A stretch of 21,285 nucleotides of DNA. It comes from a virus. The translations under genes were made by a program, and so were the position numbers. The stretch spans positions 1 through 21,285 of the IMG/VR virus record IMGVR_UViG_3300025099_003971, one strand, 5' to 3'. The notes below the pieces were generated by a model. It saw nothing but the letters and a program-made list of their open reading frames with translations, was not told the DNA's origin and did not search any database. Each line of letters opens with the position of its first letter. Position 1 is the stretch's first letter. Shown one piece after another: positions 7,425 through 14,880 of the stretch.

Positions 7425-9170
7425 CTATCTTCTTCTACTTCCACCAAATAACCAATTATACTCTCTATACATTTGTTCGTTAGTAACATGTGGTCTTACG
7501 GTTGGGTTTAACGCTTGTGAATTATGTATTGGTTTTAAATCTATTAGGGTTTCTTTTCTATCTTCTGTAACGTCTATCCAACTATCTAACATAGCTTTTG
7601 TCATTTGGTCTGATTTTTTTAATTGTGAAAACGAACTTTCACCAACATAAACAGCCATTGCTAATGCCATAATTAAATCATCATGTTTTCCTTTCATGTG
7701 GTTTGGTTTACCGTTAACAAAAACAAAGGTATAAAGTTCGTTTAATAATCTATGTGATTTCACAACAAAACCATGTCTTAAAGCTTCTTCAAAAGCGGAA
7801 ACAATTTGTGCTCTTTTATTGTTAAAAGTTAAACCAGGTATTTTTTCTAATAATTTAGGGTCGTATTTCCACTTATCAGCTGTATTAGCTCCTTCAACAT
7901 ATAAATCCCTATAACCTAATTCTTGTAATTTTCTAGCTGTAGCTACCCCCATACCACCAGTTATATCTATCACAATGTAAGCTTTATATAAATTACCCCA
8001 TTTAAAAGCTAAGTCTGCAGCTAAATCTGGTGGTATCTTACCAAGATATTCCATGACTTGTTTTCTTTCATCAAAATCAATTACACATATAGAGGTAAAA
8101 TCTTCAGAATCACCCCTAGAAACATCAATACCCATTATATATTTATGGTCCAATTGAGCTTCTTCCCAAACCCAAAGTTGTCCACTAGCGTATTTTTCCT
8201 TAGGTTCTTCAATCATAGTCTCTTTTATTCTTTCTATAGTCTCTATAGGTACTACATTATCACCAGAACCTAAAAAAGCACTTTCCAACTCTTGTGAAAT
8301 TTTTCTTCTATCAAATTTTAATTTTTTACACATAGATTCAAACCAAGAAGAATATGGTTTATAACCTTTTTTAATCAAATCTTTAAATTTAGCTTGGTCT
8401 TTTTCGGGGATATTTAAACTATCATCATAATCCTCCCTATTTAACATATAATGAATAATATCTTTAGTTTTAATCCACACTAAGTCTTTGGTAAATCTAG
8501 GGTCGTTTTCCCAATGTAACTCTGAAATTATAAAATTATTTAGACCTTGTATTGATTGGTCGTAAATTTCATAATAAATTTTATCGTACCCATTTGGTGT
8601 TGAGATAACGATTACTTGACCACCGGTAGATAGAGATGCCATACAAGCAGCCCATAAATCGTCACCAGCTTCTATATAAGCAGCTTCATCAAATATTAGT
8701 ATGGTTGGTGTATATCCTCTTAATGCGTCGACAGATGTAGCTACCGCTTTAACCTCACAACCATTATTTAATTTATAATGTCTTTGTGAATCTTTTTCTT
8801 TAGAAAAACCCACATTAACCCAATCAGGCCATTGATTTAAAAATTGTCTAATTTTATTTGCTAATTCTTGAGCTGTATCTAATTTATTAGCTAATATTAG
8901 AACTTTTTCTGGTTTAGTTTTTGAAGCAAATTGTAGTTGTTTTGAAATCCAAGCTGCTGTAGCTGTAGATACACCAGCTTGTCTATATTTTTTAGTAATA
9001 TTTTCACTGTACTCTTCAAAATTACGTAACATCATTTCTTGTTCTGGAAACAACTTAAAAGGTACGTACTTACTTTGTGTATTGTCGTAAGTTTCTAAAT
9101 AAGATTCTATAGCATAAGGTGTGTCTTGGTAACATTTGGCGTATTCAGCTATTACTTCTTCTTTATTCAT
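7425..9170 (-). CDS. 17: Terminase large subunit, T4 gp17-like
   Basis: Packaging motor: N-terminal ATPase and C-terminal RNase H-fold nuclease. 581 aa (T4 gp17 is 610). ATPase: variant Walker A KYRQAGVSTA at 61-70, in which the usual GK is replaced (T4 has RQLGKTT); Walker B TILIFDEAAY with D161-E162; coupling motif VISTP at 188-192. Nuclease: acidic residues D349 (IMGIDVSRGD), D402 (IDITGG) and D497-D498 (GKHDDLIMAL). N-terminal PFKLFPEQEMMLRNF is the adenine-binding-region style of the family. No small terminase is obvious upstream. The TATTTAT box is only 4 nt before the ATG. Confidence 0.95.
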   Translation of the reverse strand: MNKEEVIAEYAKCYQDTPYAIESYLETYDNTQSKYVPFKLFPEQEMMLRNFEEYSENITKKYRQAGVSTATAAWISKQLQFASKTKPEKVLILANKLDTAQELANKIRQFLNQWPDWVNVGFSKEKDSQRHYKLNNGCEVKAVATSVDALRGYTPTILIFDEAAYIEAGDDLWAACMASLSTGGQVIVISTPNGYDKIYYEIYDQSIQGLNNFIISELHWENDPRFTKDLVWIKTKDIIHYMLNREDYDDSLNIPEKDQAKFKDLIKKGYKPYSSWFESMCKKLKFDRRKISQELESAFLGSGDNVVPIETIERIKETMIEEPKEKYASGQLWVWEEAQLDHKYIMGIDVSRGDSEDFTSICVIDFDERKQVMEYLGKIPPDLAADLAFKWGNLYKAYIVIDITGGMGVATARKLQELGYRDLYVEGANTADKWKYDPKLLEKIPGLTFNNKRAQIVSAFEEALRHGFVVKSHRLLNELYTFVFVNGKPNHMKGKHDDLIMALAMAVYVGESSFSQLKKSDQMTKAMLDSWIDVTEDRKETLIDLKPIHNSQALNPTVRPHVTNEQMYREYNWLFGGSRRR

Positions 9171-9174
9171 ACTA

Positions 9175-9181
9175 ATAAATA
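9175..9181 (-). promoter_or_regulatory. TATTTAT box upstream of terminase gene
   Basis: TATTTAT on the minus strand, 4 nt before the terminase ATG (TATTTATTAGTATG). Nearly the same arrangement occurs at the 14601 gene. At this distance a promoter here would give a leaderless mRNA or serve a downstream start. Confidence 0.35.
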
Positions 9182-9220
9182 TCGGAAAATAAAATATAAA
9201 ATATAGAGGGAAATAGGTTT

Positions 9221-10573
9221 TTAGTCACCTAAACTATTTAAAAATTGTTTTTCTGCTGCTGTTAGTGAGTCCATACCAGATTTTGATATTTTTTCTAATA
9301 CTTCATCTAAGTCAAAATCTTCTACACCACCACCAATTAAATCATCTATTGTCATTCCACTCGATTCCGGTTCAATTACTGTTGATTCATCATCATCATT
9401 TGTGTCAATACCTACAGCTTCTTCATAGTCTTCTTCTTTTAATTCTTGCACTATTTCGTCTACTAGTTTTTGAACTAGTCTTTTCCCTTCTTCACCACCA
9501 TCTAACATTTTTTTAGCTAGATTTAAAAAGTCTTCAGCTTCTAAACTAACAATTTTAAAATAAAGATAATTTTGTATTCTTCTACTATCATCATTAGTTA
9601 TTAATTCTTCTGGGTAAGCTTCTGAAAATTTTTCCCATATTACTGGACCCAATCTTAAATCCCAAATTTCAGCCGGTAAAGTATCTTCCATACCTATAAC
9701 ATCCTCAGCAAAGTCAGGGTCAGAAGGTAAACCGTGTGCTGAAACGTATTCCATAACTCCTTTAAATAATTCGTGTACTAGTATTGGGAATAAGGCTCCT
9801 TCTGCTTTTATGGTTGGTGGGTCTGTTTCCAAATCTAGTTCTTCTCGACCAGCACCTAAACTTTCACCCTCACCAGCTGCCATTCTCATATCCATATCAG
9901 GCATTATCCAATACATTAAATCATTAACTGACATTAGTAATGAATATAAATTAACTAAATCTGGGTCAATTTCATTTAATTTTTCATCAACCATATGGTA
10001 AAGATATAAAGCTTTTTTAGAAGACCCTTGTATTAAAGAATTAATAAATCTTCTTTTTTGTCTTTCTAAATCTAACTTTTGTAGCCTATCCGCAGCTTCT
10101 TGTTCTTCTTCTGGATTTTGTGGTGTTTTAGGTTGCTTAGGTTGCTTAGGTTGTTTTTGCATCCCACCTAATGATGGTTTTTTAAGTTTAGCATCAAATT
10201 GTAAATCCCCCTCTGGTACACCTAAATTGTCCATAACAACTTCTACAGCTAACTGTTCTAGTGCCTGTTTGTTTTGACTCTCTATTTGCATAGCTCTCAT
10301 TAAAGCCTGTTGCATCATTGGTTGTAATGACATAGCGGAAGCTGGGTCTACAGCCTCTAACCCTGTAGCTCTTTTAACTTTATCTATAACATCTTTAAAT
10401 CTTTTAGAGGCAATTACTTCCTCAAAAGAATCATCCCCACCTACTTCTGGGAAAGCTTGGTGTTTACCTAATGGGTGTTCACCTGTAGATAATTTTCTTT
10501 CAATGTCTGGTGACATTCTTTCTGGTCCTTCATAATCTATAGGGGCTTCCTTTAGTCTTCTTTTTCTTCTCAT
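9221..10573 (-). CDS. Unknown acidic helical protein upstream of terminase, 450 aa
   Basis: Not recognised. 450 aa. The N-terminus is basic (MRRKRRLKEA) and leads into RMSPDIERKLSTGEHPLGKH; 95-125 is Gln/Met-rich helix; a short KQPKQPKQPK repeat lies near 140; 165-400 is predominantly helical (LYHMVDEKLNEIDPDLVNLY, then PAEIWDLRLGPVIWEKF); the C-terminal 60 residues are very acidic and end AAEKQFLNSLGD. No transmembrane helix or signal peptide. It starts 4 bp after the preceding stop, so it is part of the leftward unit that starts at the 13829 box. Genes upstream of gp17 in T4 are neck/tail-completion genes and small terminase, but nothing here lets me assign one. Hypothetical virion or morphogenesis protein. 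Confidence 0.8.
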   Translation of the reverse strand: MRRKRRLKEAPIDYEGPERMSPDIERKLSTGEHPLGKHQAFPEVGGDDSFEEVIASKRFKDVIDKVKRATGLEAVDPASAMSLQPMMQQALMRAMQIESQNKQALEQLAVEVVMDNLGVPEGDLQFDAKLKKPSLGGMQKQPKQPKQPKTPQNPEEEQEAADRLQKLDLERQKRRFINSLIQGSSKKALYLYHMVDEKLNEIDPDLVNLYSLLMSVNDLMYWIMPDMDMRMAAGEGESLGAGREELDLETDPPTIKAEGALFPILVHELFKGVMEYVSAHGLPSDPDFAEDVIGMEDTLPAEIWDLRLGPVIWEKFSEAYPEELITNDDSRRIQNYLYFKIVSLEAEDFLNLAKKMLDGGEEGKRLVQKLVDEIVQELKEEDYEEAVGIDTNDDDESTVIEPESSGMTIDDLIGGGVEDFDLDEVLEKISKSGMDSLTAAEKQFLNSLGD

Positions 10574-10577
10574 ATTA

Positions 10578-11711
10578 TTAAGAATTTTCTACTTGTGATG
10601 TTATGTCTTTAAAACCCATCCAATTTGGCATATCCTCTTTACCCGCTTTTGGTTTTGGTTTTACACTTGGTCTTGTAAAAGGTCCTTTTCTTCTTTTTGG
10701 TGTTGTTGGTGTTGTAGTTGGTGTCCTTACTGGTGTTTTTACTGGCATTTCAGTATCTACTGGTGCCCCCATATAGGCACCTTCAGTGTCTCTTTCAGTC
10801 TCTGATAGTTCTTCAACATCAAAAAAGTTTTCACCACCAGATTCTTTCTCTCTTATCTCTTCTTCTAAGTCCTGGGAGTCTTGGATGGGTGCTCCATCCA
10901 TGTAAATATTACCGTCAGTATAAATCATAATGTCCCAAGTAAATCCAGCTTCAGAGGCTAAAAATAAATTTAAGATTGCCTCTTCTGGGTCTTCACCACG
11001 TTCTAACTCATCTACCATTATTTGATACCCTTCTAAATCTAAAACATACTTGTTTAGTTGTTCAAAAGCATATTCTTGTTCTACTGAACTAAATAATTTT
11101 GTTCTTTTTTTACTAGGGTCATAACCTGAATAAGTTCTAACTTTAGCAAAAACAGAATCTTCATCATAAAAATAATCAGGATTACCACCTGGTGTATCCT
11201 TCCTTTGTTCATTTTGAGAGCTTTTAACCATCTCTATAAGTTTAGATTTAGTTAATGACTCATCTGTTTTGTTAACCACTTGTGTCATCCAATTTTCCAA
11301 CATTTCACTATCTATACCCTCCATATTTTCTTTATCTGTTATAAGTTTTAAATCCTTATCATCTTTTTTAATATCAACATCTGGATTACCAACATTGTCC
11401 GTATCTAAAGTTTTTGTACCATCATCTTCAACATTATAATCCTCAATACTTTCTTGTTGTGTGGATTTAGATGAACTTGATAATTTCTTTTGTGCTTTTT
11501 GGATTTCTGTTTGACAAGCTTCAAAAGCGTCTTTACAGTTTTCACTTCTTCTCTGTAATTGAGCTTGTTGCATCATGATGTCAGATTGACGTAACTCTGT
11601 TATAAGTTTCATACCTAGAGTGGTGATTTCATAATCACTAAATGAAGAAAGGGTTTCATGTGAAAAACCCTCATTAATTAATTTTTTTACTATTTCAGCT
11701 CTCTTTAACAT
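10578..11711 (-). CDS. Unknown protein with Pro/Thr/Lys-rich tail, 377 aa
   Basis: Not recognised. 377 aa. The N-terminal segment EIVKKLINEGFSHETLSSFS (6-25) is a short helical element followed by a Gln-rich helix (IMMQQAQLQRRSENCKDAF). The middle is acidic, with the region KVRTYSGYDPSKKRTKLFSS followed by an ordered-looking domain (FEQLNKYVLDLEGYQIMVDE to GFTWDIMIYTDGNIYMDG). The C-terminus has a repeated Pro/Thr linker (TPVRTPTTTPTTPKRRKG) and a basic tail. Its ATG lies 17 bp inside the previous gene's 3' end, so translation is likely coupled. Location suggests a morphogenesis or virion-associated protein; no function is claimed. Confidence 0.8.
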   Translation of the reverse strand: MLKRAEIVKKLINEGFSHETLSSFSDYEITTLGMKLITELRQSDIMMQQAQLQRRSENCKDAFEACQTEIQKAQKKLSSSSKSTQQESIEDYNVEDDGTKTLDTDNVGNPDVDIKKDDKDLKLITDKENMEGIDSEMLENWMTQVVNKTDESLTKSKLIEMVKSSQNEQRKDTPGGNPDYFYDEDSVFAKVRTYSGYDPSKKRTKLFSSVEQEYAFEQLNKYVLDLEGYQIMVDELERGEDPEEAILNLFLASEAGFTWDIMIYTDGNIYMDGAPIQDSQDLEEEIREKESGGENFFDVEELSETERDTEGAYMGAPVDTEMPVKTPVRTPTTTPTTPKRRKGPFTRPSVKPKPKAGKEDMPNWMGFKDITSQVENS

Positions 11712-12102
11712 ATGATATAGTTTTATCGTAATCTAAAATTAAATCTCTAGCGTAAAGTTTATCCTCTACTTTTTTTATATCTTCTCCGAATTGAAAGACT
11801 AGTCTTTCGTTTTCGTGATTTTCATTTTCCAATGTTTCCCAACCTAAAGCTATTACGTTATCTAAAGCATGTTCCATTCCAAAATAGTCTGAGTTTTGTA
11901 CTAGTTCTAATTTAATATTACTTTTAGATAACACACCCACTTTATGTATATATTCAAACTCTGGTGGACCCGGATTTCCGTGTGCTGGCATTGAGTCCCA
12001 TTCTTCACCCCACAATTCATCTAACTTTGACGAAAATATAAACTCGTAAATATTTTCTTTCTTATAGTTTGGTCCTAATTCATTTACAAAAATAAGAAAC
12101 AT
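11695..12102 (-). CDS. Unknown 135-aa protein
   Basis: Not recognised. 135 aa, compact and without low-complexity sequence, so probably a single folded domain. It has an aromatic/acidic N-terminal part (YEFIFSSKLDELWGEEWDSM), a Pro/Gly loop (PAHGNPGPPEFEYIH), and ends in charged helices. No Cys, membrane or signal features. Its ATG overlaps the previous gene's stop by one base (TAATG) and its 3' end overlaps the next gene by 17 bp, so it sits in the middle of a translationally coupled set. Function unknown. Confidence 0.75.
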   Translation of the reverse strand: MFLIFVNELGPNYKKENIYEFIFSSKLDELWGEEWDSMPAHGNPGPPEFEYIHKVGVLSKSNIKLELVQNSDYFGMEHALDNVIALGWETLENENHENERLVFQFGEDIKKVEDKLYARDLILDYDKTISYVKES

Positions 12103-13337
12103 TATCTAATTATTTCACCCTCTTTAGTCACACCCAATCTCCTATGTTTACCCTCAAACATTATAGCACCAGATTTAGACTTTCCAATAAATTTTATATT
12201 TTTATTAGAATTTAAAACTTCGTTAACTTTTAGTTCTTGTTCTATAGTTTCCGATAACGCTACTGGAGCTGGTTTGGATTTACTTTTTACTATTTGTTGT
12301 TTTATATAACTTTTTTTTGCTGATTCGTTAAATAACCTTCTTCCTTTTTCAAATTGAGATGGTTTAAAATATTTTTTTAAAGTTTTGTTAACTTTATTTT
12401 TTAAACTTTCTTCCAATCCCATTGTTGGGTCTTCTAAATCATCACCCATACCCATATCATCATACACATCGTCCATATCATCATCCATATCGACATCAGC
12501 ATCTACTTCAAAATCATCTTCTATCCCATATTCATCTTCTTCAGGTTCTAATCTACCTATAATATCATCTCTATCATCTTCATCTAACAATTCTAAATCA
12601 ACTGCTGATATAATAGAGTTTAAAACATATTTAATCATGTCAGAGTCCATTTCATCCTCATACTCTCTCATTTTTTGACCTAATTTGCCAGTTAATTTTT
12701 GTATAGATTTAATAGTTGGTCTTTCTTCTTCGGTATCAAAACTTTCCTCATCACCCATATCTACATCCATGTCCATGTCCATATCTTCATCACCCATATC
12801 CATATCAACGTCAACTTCCATATCGTCACCAGTAGGTACTGGAGCTGATGGTAATGCGGGTGGTGTTGGGGCTGGAGCTGCTGGAGCTGCTGGAGCTGCT
12901 GGAGCTGCTGGAGCTGCTGGAGCTGCTGGAGCTGGTGGTGTGGTTTGTTTAGTTTTTATAACTAACTTTTCATCATCTTCTTGTTCATACATAGAATCAC
13001 CATAACCATCATTATACTCTTCATTTATTGGTTTTAACATTAAATTTAATCTTTTTAATGCTGATGAATAACTTCTATATCTATTTTTTCTTTTATTAGA
13101 TAATCCGTTTACGTAATCAAGACTACTTTCATTTAATCCAGATTTTACATAATAACCATCTTTTTCGTGTACAATAGCGTAAATATTTCCATCTGCCGCT
13201 CTTTTAGTAAAAGAATTAGTTTTAATGTGTAACTCAGTATTTTTAGTACTCTCACCATATCTAGCGATTTCCATTATTCTTTTAATTTTGTCTTGACCAG
13301 TTAATTTTTCTGAACCAATTGCTTTTAAATCTCCCAT
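12102..13337 (-). CDS. Very acidic Ala-Pro-linker protein, possible prohead-core component
   Basis: Not firmly recognised. 411 aa. Residues 40-105 look like a small ordered domain (NIYAIVHEKDGYYVKSG, then RKNRYRSYSSALKRL). Residues 133-170 are an Ala-Ala-Pro repeat linker; 170-205 is an Asp/Met run; 208-262 is an ordered helical segment (SIQKLTGKLGQKMREYEDEM, then IKYVLNSIISAVDLELLDED); 265-305 is again Asp/Met-rich; the C-terminus is basic (KKYFKPSQFEKGRRLFNESA) and ends KEGEIIR. Strongly acidic blocks next to basic helices recall prohead-core/scaffold proteins, and the same Asp/Met-rich style appears in the gp22-like protein; this is compositional inference. It starts 15 bp after the previous stop and overlaps the next start by one base. 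Confidence 0.75.
   Translation of the reverse strand: MGDLKAIGSEKLTGQDKIKRIMEIARYGESTKNTELHIKTNSFTKRAADGNIYAIVHEKDGYYVKSGLNESSLDYVNGLSNKRKNRYRSYSSALKRLNLMLKPINEEYNDGYGDSMYEQEDDEKLVIKTKQTTPPAPAAPAAPAAPAAPAAPAAPAPTPPALPSAPVPTGDDMEVDVDMDMGDEDMDMDMDVDMGDEESFDTEEERPTIKSIQKLTGKLGQKMREYEDEMDSDMIKYVLNSIISAVDLELLDEDDRDDIIGRLEPEEDEYGIEDDFEVDADVDMDDDMDDVYDDMGMGDDLEDPTMGLEESLKNKVNKTLKKYFKPSQFEKGRRLFNESAKKSYIKQQIVKSKSKPAPVALSETIEQELKVNEVLNSNKNIKFIGKSKSGAIMFEGKHRRLGVTKEGEIIR
12874..12936. repeat. Tandem 9-bp repeat GGAGCTGCT (six perfect units plus one variant)
   Basis: On the plus strand GGAGCTGCT repeats head to tail at 12874, 12883, 12892, 12901, 12910 and 12919, with a seventh variant unit (GGAGCTGGT). 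It encodes the Ala-Ala-Pro linker (about residues 134-155) of the minus-strand gene. In-frame units make length changes tolerable; it is also much more GC-rich than its surroundings. Confidence 0.95.
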
Positions 13338-13352
13338 TTTATTTTATTTATT

Positions 13353-13811
13353 TTAATTATTTAATCCGTTACCACCAATTATTGTTGGGACAAAACCGTT
13401 TCCTGAATTTGCTGCCCATGTTTTAGTACCACCAGTTAATGCTCCCCCATAACCAGTATTCTGAAATGCTGTTGTTCCTGTCATAGGGTCATTACAGTCA
13501 CAAGAATAACATAAGAAAGCTACAGCTGTTGGTGACGCTCCTAGTCTAGCTGGAACTATAACCATTTCTGGACCTAGTTGACCATTTTGTTTATCCCCAC
13601 CATCCGCTACATTAATTGTAACTGAAAGAGCTCCTGTACTTCCTGCCGCTCCATAATCAAGTGCGTAGGTATAACTCGCGGTGTCTGCTGTTGCTATAGC
13701 TTGAGTACATGTATACCCCGAATAGGTTGTTAATCTACCAGCGTATAACTCTTTACCCCCAACAACAACATCGGGTAAAGAACTTCCTCCAAAATTTCCT
13801 CCTTGTGGCAT
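13353..13811 (-). CDS. Small Gly-rich protein with CxxCxC motif, probable virion protein
   Basis: Not recognised. 152 aa, rich in Gly, Ala, Thr and Asn, low in charge, probably all-beta. It has a cysteine cluster LCYSCDCND (about residues 99-107) and another Cys near 54 or earlier (GYTCTQA). The composition, length and Cys cluster recall the 3627-4244 protein, and both lie among head genes, so a capsid-decoration or other surface role is plausible but unproven. It is the first gene of the five-gene leftward unit ending before terminase, with a TATTTAT box 17 nt before its ATG. No signal peptide or membrane segment. Confidence 0.75.
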   Translation of the reverse strand: MPQGGNFGGSSLPDVVVGGKELYAGRLTTYSGYTCTQAIATADTASYTYALDYGAAGSTGALSVTINVADGGDKQNGQLGPEMVIVPARLGASPTAVAFLCYSCDCNDPMTGTTAFQNTGYGGALTGGTKTWAANSGNGFVPTIIGGNGLNN

Positions 13812-13828
13812 AATATATACTTTTTTAA

Positions 13829-13835
13829 ATAAATA
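13829..13835 (-). promoter_or_regulatory. TATTTAT box upstream of the five-gene acidic/structural unit
   Basis: TATTTAT on the minus strand, 17 nt before the ATG at 13811, with the extended context TATTTATTTAAAAAAGTATA. The four genes that follow have gaps of 15 bp or less or overlap and carry no box of their own, consistent with one transcript. Confidence 0.45.
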
Positions 13836-13845
13836 CTTTGATTAG

Positions 13846-13861
13846 ATAGAAAAAATTCTAT
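13846..13861 (-). terminator. Weak hairpin at the nucleotidyltransferase stop
   Basis: ATAGAA - AAAA - TTCTAT, a 6-bp AT-rich stem spanning the stop codon of the 13858-14601 gene, without a proper T-tract leftward. Weak candidate only. Confidence 0.25.
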
Positions 13862-14601
13862 TCTTCTAATGATAAAGACTCATCTGTTATTTTATTTTTT
13901 AATTCTGATAGTTTTCCAAGATACCCATTTCTTCTTAAAAATTTAAATACTAAATTTTCATAAGAAAACTCGCCCATATCTTCTAGACCACATCTTCTAA
14001 ATTTTTTTAATTTATCTTTTACTTTTTGAATCATTTCTAGGGTTTCTTCCGGCTCTTGTAAATAAGATTTTCTTTCTAACCCATCTATCATATCCATCCA
14101 TGTTAATGATTTTTGTAAAACTTTTTGTGCATCAAAAGTATCTTCTATTTTATTAGGTGAAACTAACCATTCATCATTAAGTACCGAATATACTCCTGTT
14201 GAAAAGTGGGGTTCGTCAGCATCCTGCGCGTATAATTCTACTTCATAACCATAAACCTCTATATCGTGTAGTGAATTCCACATTCCCTGTTTAGCGTTAA
14301 ATAATTCTCTTAAAACTTTTTTATCTATTTTACTACTATTAAAATCTATTAATACGTGTAGGTCAATATCAGAAAATGAAGACCAATTATAATTAGCCAA
14401 AGAACCAGTCATTGTTATATCTTCAACATCCACATCAACCCCTAAAAAGTTAATAAAGTTATCAGCTATTTCTAACAACTTTTTATCAATTTCAGGTTTT
14501 AGGTTTGGTTCTTTGTTATTTTTTGAGTTTGTGTAGTCCCATATTTCAGAATTTAATTTATCCCTAACTTTAAAACTTTGTAATATTTTTTTTGATTCCA
14601 T
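13858..14601 (-). CDS. Nucleotidyltransferase-fold protein
   Basis: Pol-beta-type nucleotidyltransferase superfamily. 247 aa. The signature is MTGSLANYNWSSFSDIDLHV: Gly-Ser at 66-67 and metal-binding D78 and D80 in DIDLH, with the third acidic residue probably E120 or E122 in YGYEVELYAQD. The rest (LTWMDMIDGL onward) is helical, as in many family members, and ends in an acidic tail. The catalytic pattern appears intact, so it could transfer NMP to RNA, protein or a small molecule; the substrate cannot be told from sequence. It differs from two-component MNT/HEPN toxins in length and no HEPN partner is adjacent; its neighbour is a KTSC protein. A TATTTAT box lies 5 nt before the ATG. Confidence 0.8.
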   Translation of the reverse strand: MESKKILQSFKVRDKLNSEIWDYTNSKNNKEPNLKPEIDKKLLEIADNFINFLGVDVDVEDITMTGSLANYNWSSFSDIDLHVLIDFNSSKIDKKVLRELFNAKQGMWNSLHDIEVYGYEVELYAQDADEPHFSTGVYSVLNDEWLVSPNKIEDTFDAQKVLQKSLTWMDMIDGLERKSYLQEPEETLEMIQKVKDKLKKFRRCGLEDMGEFSYENLVFKFLRRNGYLGKLSELKNKITDESLSLEE

Positions 14602-14606
14602 TACTA

Positions 14607-14613
14607 ATAAATA
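14607..14613 (-). promoter_or_regulatory. TATTTAT box upstream of nucleotidyltransferase gene
   Basis: TATTTAT on the minus strand, 5 nt before the ATG (TATTTATTAGTAATG), nearly identical to the arrangement at the terminase gene. Confidence 0.35.
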
Positions 14614-14625
14614 TTACAAAAATAA

Positions 14626-14859
14626 TTAAGAAATCTTTTTATACTTGTATACCTTTGCGATGTTCTGATTAAAGTATTTACCTTTACTAGGGGCCCGTCT
14701 TAATGAAATTACTGTTTGTAGGGGCACATCATTATATGAATACTTACCACCTTTCTTAAATTCAACAATTAATTCTTTAGTTTCGACATCATATGTAGAC
14801 GATTTTAAGTTACTAGAACTGTAACTTTCTTTAAGTTTTTTTTCTTTTATTTCAGTCAT
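14626..14859 (-). CDS. KTSC-domain small protein
   Basis: 77 aa, matching the KTSC domain (named for a Lys-Thr-Ser-Cys tetrad in some members; here the corresponding end is APSKGKYFNQNI). Seen: SSSNLKSSTYD at 14-24, a beta-hairpin VEFKKGGKYSYNDVP at 32-46, and SKGKYF at 58-63 near the C-terminus. KTSC proteins are small, frequent in phages and bacteria, sometimes fused to lysyl-tRNA synthetase; their biochemical role is not established. It lies just after the dnaK terminator and 24 bp before the nucleotidyltransferase gene. A TATTTAT box 14 nt before the ATG overlaps the dnaK terminator hairpin. Domain call is good; function unknown. Confidence 0.85.
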   Translation of the reverse strand: MTEIKEKKLKESYSSSNLKSSTYDVETKELIVEFKKGGKYSYNDVPLQTVISLRRAPSKGKYFNQNIAKVYKYKKIS

Positions 14860-14873
14860 AATTATTTTTTTAA

Positions 14874-14880
14874 ATAAATA
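14874..14880 (-). promoter_or_regulatory. TATTTAT box upstream of KTSC gene
   Basis: TATTTAT on the minus strand, 14 nt before the ATG, sharing bases with the 3' arm of the dnaK terminator hairpin. Confidence 0.4.

Noticed and set aside
7425-9170. Terminase inactivated by loss of the Walker A lysine
   Set aside because: The variant RQAGVST retains the Arg/Gly/Ser-Thr pattern and all other motor and nuclease residues are intact; Walker A variants without the GK lysine occur in terminases, so it is probably functional.
12874-12936. CRISPR-like direct repeats
   Set aside because: The units are head to tail without spacers and encode a linker in frame, so this is a coding minisatellite.
12385-13005. 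Ser/Ala-rich plus-strand open frames
   Set aside because: Antisense shadows of the Asp/Met-rich and Ala-Pro linker regions; no plausible start context.
14617-14624. TATTTTTG on the minus strand as a Bacteroidetes -7 element for the nucleotidyltransferase gene
   Set aside because: No TTG/TTTG at the needed 19-21 bp upstream was found, and the site sits at the end of the KTSC gene in an A/T-rich run.
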